A stretch of DNA of 43,931 bases from Balamuthia mandrillaris (lineage: Eukaryota > Discosea > Longamoebia > Balamuthiidae), in contig JAVKOQ010000396.1 of NCBI GenBank assembly GCA_031835245.1, forward strand, positions 1 through 43,931, read 5' to 3'. The position numbers and the translations under genes are program-made. The notes below the pieces were generated by a model. That model saw nothing but the letters and a program-made list of their open reading frames with translations, ran no database searches and was not told the origin of the DNA. Below, one piece after another: positions 35,911 through 43,931 of the stretch (its first letter is position 1; every line of letters starts with the position of its first letter).

Positions 35911-37315
35911 TAAGTGGGAAGAAATTGTACCCGTAATAACAGTGCCAGGCGAAAGCTTCTTTAGGACTTCATTAGCGGTAGCAAAGTAAGGGGCGTTCTC
36001 CGCCCAAACGGCGAGACCTCTACCGGACTGGTGGTGGCGCCAACAGGCCTCCGCCACCGCAGGAGTATGTTCCGATACGGTGCGTGTGCTAATGACGAAG
36101 CCGATGTCATTGGCCGGCAAGTTCTTTGCAAAGCCCTCTTCGCTGGTCGTCACATAAACTCGGAAGCCCTTTGTGTTGTTATAGACAGTAAGCATTACCA
36201 TTCGAACGAGAACATCACAAGCAGAAGAAGAAGAAGAAGAAGAAGAAGAAGAAGAAGAAGAAGAAGAAGAAGAAGAAGAAGAAGAAGAAGAAGAAGAAGA
36301 AGAAGAAACTGTTGCTACTGCTTGTTCAAAAGTCTTACCTTCTCACCCAATGCCTTTCCAGCATCCTTCATGAAAGTTTCCTGTTGAAAGAAAAGCCACG
36401 CGTCAGCAAATGTTGGGTAAGGGCGCAATAACAACGGGAACTAGAAAGAACCTCGCTGAGCTGGTCAGGACAAAAGAGACCAACAAGCACTGAGAACTGT
36501 CCAAAGGCTCCTTCATGGCCAAGATCGTACTCTCTTCCTTGCGGGTTGGAGAAGCTGTCCCTTGGAGCAGCGTGGATCTGGTCATGCATACCGGCATAGT
36601 TGGTATAAAAGTCGGAGATGCTAAGACCTCGAGTTAGAGAGACCGGTCCGGAAGGTCCTTTTGCGAGCTTCAGTTGGCTATCCGCTCTTTTCAGCCTTCG
36701 TGAAGGAGGAGCTTGGGCTTTTGGAGCCTGAGGCTTTTCTTCCTCCTCTTCTTCTTCTTCTTTCTTCTTAGCCTTTCCTTTGTCTTTGGCGGATTTGGCG
36801 GGTGAGTGGGACGTTTTCTGCTTCTTTGTTTGCTTTTGCTTTTCCTTTGCTGCCTGCTTTTCTTTTTTCTTCTCTTCAGCCTCCTCCTCTTTGGTGGTTT
36901 TGACCAACCTCGCCATAAGGTTGATGAACTCATCCAACTCGATGGTGCCGTTCTCATCCTTGTCTGCCTCTCGCAGGATGATTCCGGCTTCGTGAGGTCC
37001 CACCCTGAAGCCGAGGTTCCTCAACACAGCCTCCAGCTCTTCAGGAGTAACGTGTCCGTCCTTGTCGCCGTCAAACATGTTGAAGACCATGCTGAACTCG
37101 GCTTTTTCTTCAGCAGAGAGCCGTTTGGCCTTCTCCCCTATTTGCACAGGTTGCGCATTCTTGCTTGCTTTGGTGGCCTTTTCCAGGAGTGGCTGAATAG
37201 TCTCCCTTGCTTTTTGTTTGTCAGGGTCAGCTTCCACCTCCTGTAGGTTTCTTTTCAAGCTTTTGCTTCTAGTCTCCATTTTCTGCGGCCGAACAATGAG
37301 CCCAAGCTTGGCCAA
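35366..37315 (-). CDS. EF-hand protein with an unassigned conserved C-terminal domain
   Basis: Four exons on the - strand (37315-36452, 36380-36339, 36168-35931, 35802-35366) give about 526 residues. Two canonical EF-hand loops near residues 82 and 118 (DGDKDGHVTPEE and DKDENGTIELDE) form one calmodulin-like pair. A Lys/Glu-rich linker follows. The C-terminal ~270 residues form a compact domain: GHEGAFGQFSVLVGLF, DIGFVISTRTVSEHTP, GRGLAVWAENAPYFATANEV, HLLTSGITNLFEGITISYP, RIVVDCGFTKLFCHWDTAGT and RYVRNVCVWLLGLEHRL. Alternating beta strands and helices with GLAVWAEN suggest a class I amidotransferase/ThuA-like fold; that is inference. The protein ends in a Ser tract. An internal ATG (37279, METRSK) could be the true start. 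Confidence 0.72.
35877..35909 (-). repeat. (GA)n in intron of the EF-hand gene
   Basis: A GA run of ~32 bases on the + strand (CT in sense), inside intron 35803-35930. Confidence 0.9.
36221..36307 (-). repeat. (AAG)n in intron of the EF-hand gene
   Basis: About 86 bases of AAG on the + strand (TTC in sense) inside intron 36169-36338. It reads as poly-Arg on the other strand, which is not a gene. Confidence 0.93.
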
Positions 37316-37479
37316 CTTTTTTTTTTCTCCTAAGACACATTACTGTCGACAGGCGTCATTTTTCGACAAAATTGACTTTCCAAGAAGAAACACAAAAATG
37401 ATATGGGTAAAAAAAAAAAACCTCTTCCCACGGACAGGCTGGACGCCATATGACCAGGGTCCTCTCTGAGCTTCGCGCA

Positions 37480-39000
37480 AGCGGACCATGACAAGCTCTT
37501 GGTCAAGCAGTGTGTGACCGCATGTGTGTGATCAAAAGTTGGAAACCTTTGGCACTCAATCTCACGTCAAGATTTACGACGACGTCGTACTGCCAAACAC
37601 AACGCTAGTGACAGCTTGGGCGATGTTCGGCTGACGCAGAGTGCTTACCGCAGAAACGTTGCCGACCTTCAATGGCAAACCAAACGAGGACCAAACATCT
37701 TTTTGACCTCGTTCGACCGCTATGCCGAAGAAGGTGCGTGACGTGTTACCTTGGTTTTGTCTACTCCTGCGGGCTTACAGTGGCCTACTAATCCCCACGG
37801 AGGCGAAAACACAACCCCTCAACTGCTTCCGGCATCGTGACCGAGCGACCGCCAAGATCATGAAGCTTGGAAACCTCCGGATGAATGTTGATGAGGCTGT
37901 GGACGCTTGGAACTTGCGAGGCTTTCCTCACGGATTTCAGCGAGAGTCAGGTCTTAGAGAAGTTCGTCGCAGGTGCAGTTCCAGAACTGAAGGAGAAATT
38001 CCTTCAGCGGGAGGACATCGCTACTGAACCTCGCTAAAGACTGGGAAGGACAACAGCACGCGAAAAAGAGCTTAGACCATCGGTCGAGAAGCTCTAGGCC
38101 GAGAAGAACAACAACGACAGATGGGAAGAAAAAGCGGCCCTTTTGCTACAACTGCAAGTCGAGAGCACTGGACAAGAGAGTGCGGTATTATCTTCCTCTC
38201 TTCTCTCTCCCCTTTCTCTCTCAGAGTGCCAGTCGGGTCCTCCGCAACGTCTGGCTCTCTTCTCTCTCCTCTCTGCTTTCTCCTGCTCGACCTTAATGTT
38301 CCATTGATGATAAAAGAGCAACTTTTTATACAAGATGCAAGCAACAAAAAGAAAGGGAATAAATCAAACAATCATAATTTGTGCGTGGCTTGTGCTTGTC
38401 TCGTCTTGAGCGTCATTCTCAGGTAGGTGTGTAGCTTCCTGTGTCCTCACTCAGTGGGGCTCGGGAGGCGATGCTGGCAAAGTAAGGATGCAAAGCCGTT
38501 GAAAGAGTATCTTTGCAAATAAAGACGAATGTGGGCTCTTCGTTATTCAAGAACCTTCGTGGCGAGATGGTGCTGATTTCAAGCTCAGAAACTCCAAGGC
38601 CAGGGTGAAAAGAAGAAATGTGTAGTCAGCTTGACCTAGAGCTGTAGATCCTCAAATGAAATGAGAAGGGCAGTAGCAACCTCATGATACACTAGGAAGA
38701 AACCATCATGAACAACTTTGCAGTTATCACCTTGCTAATGGAAGTGATGAAGTTGCAGCTCAGCATGTTGGAACAGGAGATGCTCAACTGACCCATTCTC
38801 TTGGATGCTGGTGCTGAGAAGGCCTTCCAGTTGGGTGTCCCTTCATTAACCTCTAAAGGGTTCTTCCACCAACGACACTTCTGCTTCTTCTTCTGCTTTG
38901 CACTTGATGTGGAACAAAAGTTTGGGTAGCTTCAGAAATTATTTCAAACACCAAAACCCCTTCATCTTGGCATCAAGGAAAGGCACTGCTGCTCACCAGC
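37480..39000 (+). mobile_element. Decayed LTR-retroelement remnant (gag/protease-like)
   Basis: The ~2 kb between the EF-hand gene and the last host gene has no intact gene. It does hold + strand traces of a retroelement polyprotein in the expected order. A gag-like stretch with a CYNC-type zinc-knuckle remnant lies near 38138-38185, and an aspartic-protease-like segment (PILLDAGAE) near 38795-38850. It is clearly broken in several places and carries no recognisable reverse transcriptase, integrase or paired LTRs, so it is an old fossil whose ends are uncertain. Ty3/gypsy versus Ty1/copia cannot be decided. Confidence 0.4.
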
Positions 39001-39182
39001 AGCAGAAATTAGGCACCTTGCCCTCCGCTAGTGGCCAGGGGTCTTCCTTGTTTTTGTACTTTTAGTATTACTGTAAACAACCATGTTTTTGTCCTTTAAG
39101 GGTATCCCTTGCGTCCTTCCTGTTCGTGTCGTGCCCTGCCCTGGTTCTTTTTTCTCGTGACCATCCACTAAAACAAAAAAGC

Positions 39183-39187
<5 letters not shown>

Positions 39188-39216
<29 letters not shown>
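39188..39216. repeat. (GA)n microsatellite downstream of the last host gene
   Basis: About 28 bases of GA, ~100 bases beyond the stop codon of the small - strand gene. Confidence 0.88.
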
Positions 39217-39218
<2 letters not shown>

Positions 39219-39312
39219 GAGACACTACGAAATAAACAAAGCGAAATACTACACGACTACTACGCGTTACATTAAAATGATTGTAAAAAAAAGGACGGCT
39301 TCTTGTTGTTGC

Positions 39313-39780
39313 TCACTTTTTCTTGTCGTAAAAGCGGAGGTAAGGGCAGCCCTTGCTCAACGTTACATAGAGTTCCTTGCCCTCTTTGGTCTTGAACTCA
39401 AAATAGGAGGCCGGTCCCCTCACCTCAGGGATGTATTCAGGTGGCGTCTCCACTTCGTCAAAGGCACCGCCGTTGGCCTCCACCTTTTTCTTGAGGAACA
39501 GCACATCGTCGCAAGAGAGGCGAAAGCCTCGGAAGAGCGAGTAGATCTCTTTCTCTATGATTTTGTTTTGTTCTGCAGTGAGTGCTTGTGCTTGGAGGCC
39601 AACAGCCAGCGCCTCAAGTGCCGCGTTTCTGTCCAGGAAGAGGAGAGGGAGAAAAGCGTAACGTTAGCCTTGTGTAAAGAGGGAAATGAAGAGAGAGACA
39701 GAGAGAGAGAGAGAGAGAAAGAAAGAGACAGAGAGACAGAGAGAGATAGAGAAAGGCACCAACCCTGTTGTGTCTCCCAT
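39313..39780 (-). CDS. Small unknown protein, last host gene before the telomere
   Basis: Two exons on the - strand (39780-39764 and 39628-39313) give about 110 residues; the first exon is only 17 bases (MGDTTG). I do not recognise the family. The protein looks compact: a helical N-terminus (LTAEQNKIIEKEIYSLFRGF), then FLKKKVEANGGAFDEVETPP, EVRGPASYFEFKTKEGKELY and CPYLRFYDKKK. There are no signal peptide or membrane segments. Base composition matches the other host genes, unlike the AT-rich DNA that starts ~120 bases upstream of its start codon. The 135-base intron is filled with GA repeats. Confidence 0.6.
39690..39756 (-). repeat. (GA)n/(GACA) in intron of the last host gene
   Basis: About 65 bases of GAGA interspersed with GACA and GATA on the + strand, pyrimidine-rich in the gene's sense, inside intron 39629-39763. 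Confidence 0.9.
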
Positions 39781-39899
39781 TCTGTGTGTTTTTCTTGGGC
39801 TAAAAGAATGATCAAGCAATTAAGCCTCGTTCTGTTTGCGGGCAGCCATACGGTGCGGTGGTGCGAGGGTCATTTGGTATTATTTATTACTGCACTCTT

Positions 39900-39914
39900 G
39901 GTTAGGGTTAGGGG
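39900..39914 (+). repeat. Short interstitial telomeric repeat
   Basis: GGTTAGGGTTAGGGG occurs here in the same orientation as the terminal array, ~3.75 kb inside it and ~120 bases upstream of the last host gene's start. It coincides with the switch from mixed-composition host DNA to AT-rich DNA. Confidence 0.8.
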
Positions 39915-40164
39915 CGGGTACTCTTAAACCTAAGCATGCCTCTTTGTGTAACTTAAAGAAATATTGAAAAAAACTAAGTCAATAAAAAATCTACTTATTC
40001 TTTTCTACTGTTTTAAATGTTAATTTCTATCAAGTTTGTTAAAATATTTTTATAAATATTAAGAAAAAAATGTTGATGATAAAGAAATAACAACAACATC
40101 AAAAAAAACTTAACATCATAAAAACATTTCAACATAAAACATAGAAAATAAAAAACAAAGAAAA

Positions 40165-40792
40165 TTAAATATTAAAATGTTGACATATAGCTTCTTCACT
40201 ACCATACTTAAGCAATAAGTTTCTCCATTTGTCTTTGCAATCCACATTAGTCCTGATTTGTTGAGGCAAAGTTGATGCAATCTCAACCCAACTAGCTTTT
40301 TTATGAAGATGCAAATGAATCAACTCTTTTGTTTCTTCATCACTCCAAGGTTGACGTTGACGATGATTGGATGTTTTGATGCGAGTTCTTGGAGTAGAAG
40401 TTTGAAGTTGAAAGGGTCCATTTTTTCGTTTCTTGTAAGGTACTTGCTTCAAAGGTGAATGGTTTTGTAGAAGAGGTAATGCAGGTTCTAGGAATGCTTG
40501 TAAAAGCTCATCCAAAAGTTGAAGGTTACCTGCCAATAAGCTTGCAATATGTCTTCTTCCAACAATCGTTTTGATGTGATTAAGAGGTGGTGATACATCA
40601 TTTCTTTGCTTAAAAGCTTCTATTTCTTGTCTTATCTCTTCTTCAACTTCATCTTCATGATTGTCCACCCATGCATGTAAACACTTTTGCCACAAAGACT
40701 TACATAATTTAGCATGATCTGACTTGGATAAATCAGTTCTGCTTTGGAATCTAATTAACAAAAAAAAAAACTAAAGTTAATAAGTGTGTACA

Positions 40793-40828
<36 letters not shown>

Positions 40829-42819
40829 TATAAAAGTAAAAAATGTTTTGACCTTTCCATAACTTTGTCATAAAAAGCTTCATAATTAGTTTGTAAAGAC
40901 CATTTTGAAATCAAAGGTTCTTTCAAATTATGAAATACTTCTTTGGTAACTAAAGTTGGATCCATTAAACTAGTTGAAGATTCACCTAAATAAAAAGAAA
41001 TAGAGAGTGAAATTATTTTTTTTTCAATCTATCTGAAAAAAAACCAAAAATAACCAATACCTGAGGAAGAAACTAATCTGTTAGCAACCATGGATTTAAT
41101 AGCAGTGCTTTTCACATAGCGTTGTTGAGAACGTCCATAAGGCTGCCAACCAGCAATAAAAGCAGTTGATTCCAATACTGCATTTCTTTGTTGGCTATCA
41201 TTTAATCCTTGCTTGATTAAAGCAGTGCATAAAAAACCAGCTCTCAACGAATGAAAAGTAAAAAGGCCTGAAGGATAGTTAGCCAAGGTAGCACATTTTC
41301 TCAGTCTGGCATTCAAAGCATCAGGACTCAGTCCCCACAAAGAAGAGGCTTGTTGTTGAGAAGAAAGATTCCAAGTAGAAAACTCTTCTAAGGATAAAGA
41401 ATGAGTTTCTTGAAGATGAAGATTAAGCCAGTAGATGAAGTCTCCAGTAGGGTTGATGTGAGGAGGAGGACGAATGTAGCCTTCCAAAGTAATCATGTGA
41501 TTCCAATCTCCTGGTTTTCCTTTGGTAACTTGATGAAGAAGGGAAAAGAAGCAGAGGCTATGAGGATCAGAAGGATTTTGGATGATGAAGTTATGAAAAT
41601 GTCCAAGAAGAATGTTGGAAGCTGTGATGGCTCTAGCTCCAGTGCTTACGCTATGCAACCAACAACTGGCATCTCTTGCTTTTTTTCGTTTACCATCCGG
41701 AATCATCGTTATGATTTGAATCACATCATCTTTCAAACAAGCATCTCTCATTCTTCCTGATCTTGTACAAGATGGAGCTCGTTGTTTGCACTTCTTTGCC
41801 GCCAAATTTACAGTGTCTCGTATCTTTTGTGGAACTTGCTCTCCTCCCGTTTCTTCCGTATGAATACGATACAAACTTGCCACAATAACATCTTTTGCTG
41901 AAGTCAAAGCATATCCAACAGTCATCACCAACCATTCCATAAATGCTCCAAGATGATGTTTGTTTGCATCCAATGGAAAAGGTTTGAGTTTTAGATTATC
42001 ACAAAATGCTGTCCAAATTAATCTGGCCCAAGCATGTTTTCGCAAAGTTGAATCACTCCATCTTGAAGAAGTTGCAATCAAGTGTTCCCATCTTTCTAAA
42101 GTTAAAGAAGGAAGCATACGAATAGCTCGAGACACTCTTGCTGATGGAGTAGTAGTTGGTAGTACTTGTGATGATTGTTGTTGTGGTTGTACTTTCTCTT
42201 TTCTTTTTGTTTTATCTGATTCATTTTCTTCTTCACTTTCTGAAGAAGAAGAACAATTTACCAAATCAATAAAAAGAGTAGAAGTAGTTGTTGACATTGT
42301 TGAAGTTGTTTTTAACTTGTTTAAAAAAGAAGAAGAAGAAGATGAAGAAGAAGAAGAAAAATAAAAATCATCATCTTTTGTTTCTCTTTCTTTCTCTTTT
42401 TCTTCTTCATCTGATGTTGCAAAAAAACTATCATTATCTTCTTCAAAATTAAAAGCATCATTGTCATCATAAAAAATGGGAATGAATGAAGAAGAAGAAG
42501 AAGAAGAAGAAGAAGAAGAAGAAAAAAAAGAAGAAGATGATGATGATGATGATTTCAAGGTGGATGTTGAAGTTGTAGAAGAAGTAGATGCAGATGATAT
42601 TATCATTTTTTGTTTTTGTTGAGTGTGAAAGGATCTTTGAAGCAAGATAAAAATGAATAAGAAATAATAATTCAAAAAAAATTACTTTTAAAATAAATAA
42701 ACAAACCTTTTACATTTTTTGCTACAAAAAAGTTGATTTGATTGAGGACAAGGAATCAAATTCAAACAAAGTGAACAATGTACTTTTTTTGGAGTTGAAG
42801 GTAGCATTGTTGTTGACAT
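40165..42819 (-). CDS. Tyrosine recombinase fused to FCS-type zinc finger and telobox Myb domain
   Basis: Four exons on the - strand (42819-42707, 42634-41061, 40985-40853, 40750-40165) give about 801 residues; all three junction phases agree. Residues 15-36 form a C-x2-C ... FCSKKC zinc finger (FCS/MYM type). A Ser- and acid-rich region extends to ~185. A helical core-binding domain follows (~190-310), then the catalytic domain with Arg372 (STGARAIT), Lys409 (TKGK), H499xxR502 (FHSLRAG), W534 (AGWQ) and Tyr544 (QQRYVKS), a complete, well-spaced set. After a helical linker (~565-715) the C-terminus is a single Myb domain (W742, W761, W782) ending RTNVDCKDKWRNLL. That is the telobox signature of TRF-type telomere-repeat binders. 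The gene sits within ~850 bases of telomeric repeats and shows no damage. Confidence 0.85.
40794..40827 (-). repeat. (TAA)n in intron of the recombinase gene
   Basis: About 33 bases of TAA/ATA units inside the third intron (40751-40852). Confidence 0.88.
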
Positions 42820-43668
42820 AAAATATTGGTAGAAAATAAAAAAAAAATTCACTTAAAAAGACTTTGTAAAAGAAAAAACAATCAAAAAGGAAGTGGGAAA
42901 ATAAAGTGGAAAAGGTGTGAACTGTTTGTGAAAAAATAAAAAAATAAACTTTCATTGTAAAAAAAATGTTTGAGGAGTTAAATTTTAGATTTTTGTAGAC
43001 ATGTCGACAAGAAATTAATGGAAAACCATAATAGAAAGGCGCTTATCAAGGATATCTATTTGTAAAAGGGCTTAAAAAACATTATATTTTTCGAAAGCTC
43101 CAGGGAAAAGAAGGGGAGTATTAACCTAAGTCTTTGACTTACTACATACGAACCAATAATTGAAAGCACTTAGTACTGGTGAAAGAACAAAGCTGGAAAT
43201 TGTTGGGAACAGGTGCACTGCCTTGCCATATCTTTCCGTTAAGACAAAATGGTTGCATGGGCCCACCCACTTCTCATTCCTGCATTCACTTGAAGAAGGA
43301 AATAACCGTTGAAATATTGCATTGAGATTGGGTTCCTTTGGAAAGGGCTGTTGGCATAGAGAAGAATAGTCACTTAGAAGGACAACCTGACTCTGGAGTG
43401 GTTTTTTTTTAAAAGTTTTTTATTTTAAATATATTAGTTGACTTCACCAATTAACATAAAAAGGGACAAAGGATCAAAAAAAAATTATTTAAAAAAAAAT
43501 AAAAGAAAGAAAACAAGAAGAAGATTTCATTGTTGTGTTTTAGTTGAGTGTTATTTTTGTGATTGTTTAAACAAGAAGAAAAAGTAAAAAAGAAAATATT
43601 ATTTTTGTTAAAAAGTAAAAAAACAGAATTATCAAGTCTGTAGTTGATTTTCTAAGTTATTAAAAAAA
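42820..43668. other. Upstream region of the recombinase gene, bordering the telomere
   Basis: These 849 bases lie between the recombinase start and the telomere. Bases 42820-43080 and 43400-43668 are strongly AT-rich and probably contain the promoter and the element's outer end. Bases ~43120-43400 are clearly less AT-rich and look like captured or older sequence. No open frame there is convincing. Confidence 0.55.
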
Positions 43669-43931
43669 GGGTTAGGGTTTAGGGTTTAGGGTTAGGGTTA
43701 GGGTTAGGGTTAGGGTTAGGGTTAGGGTTAGGGTTAGGGTTAGGGTTAGGTTAGTTAGGTTAGGTTAGGGTTAGGTTAGGGTTAGGGTTAGGGTTAGGGT
43801 TAGGTTTAGGTTAGGGTTAGGTTAGGGTTAGGGTTAGGTTAGTTAGGTTAGGGTTAGGGGTAGGGTTAGGGTTAGGGTTAGGGTTAGGGTTAGGTTAGGT
43901 TAGGGTTAGGGTTAGGGTTAGGGTTAGGTTA
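43669..43931 (+). repeat. Telomere, (TTAGGG)n with variant units
   Basis: At least 260 bases of TTAGGG repeats run to the window end, G-rich strand 5' to 3' outward, so this is a right-hand chromosome end. Units near the inner edge include TTTAGGG. Shorter TTAGG and TTAG units and TTAGGGG occur around 43749-43765, 43801-43862 and 43891-43900. Variants could be real or partly sequencing error. Confidence 0.97.

Larger units (their letters stand above)
39915..43668 (-). mobile_element. Crypton-like tyrosine-recombinase transposon lodged in telomeric repeats
   Basis: An AT-rich segment of ~3.75 kb lies between the interstitial telomere repeat at 39900-39914 and the terminal array at 43669. It contains a single complete gene for a tyrosine recombinase (stop at 40165, start at 42819). 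No reverse transcriptase, transposase or terminal inverted repeat is evident. Cryptons are DNA transposons with just such a gene, and they integrate by recombination at short target matches rather than with inverted repeats and target duplications. The telomeric sequence on both sides would then be the target. Exact ends cannot be fixed from one copy. It could instead be a fixed subtelomeric gene region, but its composition and both flanks favour insertion. Confidence 0.68.

Noticed and set aside
40165-40761. Myb protein as an independent gene from the recombinase
   Set aside because: Its open frame begins in an intron. A 133-base exon (40853-40985) links it in phase to the recombinase exon, which itself ends in a good donor.
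39900-43931. Head-to-head chromosome fusion as the source of the inner telomere repeat
   Set aside because: Both telomeric stretches have the same orientation; a fusion would leave opposite orientations.

Overview
The window is nuclear DNA from a unicellular eukaryote and runs into a right-hand chromosome end: the last ~260 bases are (TTAGGG)n with the G-rich strand pointing outward. Genes carry many short GT-AG introns, packing is tight, and microsatellites are abundant. The gene set (Fe-SOD with a mitochondrial-type leader, Cdc7/Cdc15/MAP3K-epsilon-type kinase, CLU protein, 4EHP-like eIF4E, cyclin E/A) fits a free-living protist. I could not fix the clade. I rebuilt exon structures by hand; for every multi-exon gene listed, exon lengths and intron phases close to an intact reading frame.

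Left part (1-20 kb), mostly + strand: an opine-dehydrogenase-like enzyme; an unknown CxxC protein; Fe-type superoxide dismutase; a head-to-head pair of secreted PSI/EF-hand paralogues; nicotinamidase; an RRM plus tyrosine-phosphatase fusion; an E/A-type cyclin; and an unknown protein ending in a PCNA-interaction (PIP) box. Middle part (18.9-37.3 kb), mostly - strand: phosphatidylserine synthase, 4EHP-like eIF4E, a septation-type kinase, a + strand histidine phosphatase, a ~2,300-residue CLU-TPR-CRIB protein, and an EF-hand protein with an unassigned C-terminal domain. From 37.3 to 39.3 kb lies a decayed LTR-retroelement remnant, then a small unknown gene that is the last host gene.

The most striking region is 39.9-43.7 kb. 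Telomeric repeats first appear at about 39900-39914, only 120 bases beyond the last host gene. They are interrupted by ~3.75 kb of AT-rich DNA and resume at 43669 to the window end. The AT-rich insert holds one four-exon gene for an ~801-residue protein that joins an FCS/MYM-type zinc finger, a complete tyrosine recombinase (R-K-HxxR-W-Y) and a C-terminal single Myb domain of the telomere-binding 'telobox' class. I read this as a Crypton-like DNA transposon that carries its own telomere-recognition domain and sits inside the telomere array.

A second theme is domain fusion: RRM with phosphatase, CLU/TPR with a Rho-GTPase-binding CRIB, EF-hands with a possible amidotransferase-like fold. A third is that the clear intronic simple repeats are pyrimidine- or T-rich on the sense strand of their gene, whichever strand the gene is on.
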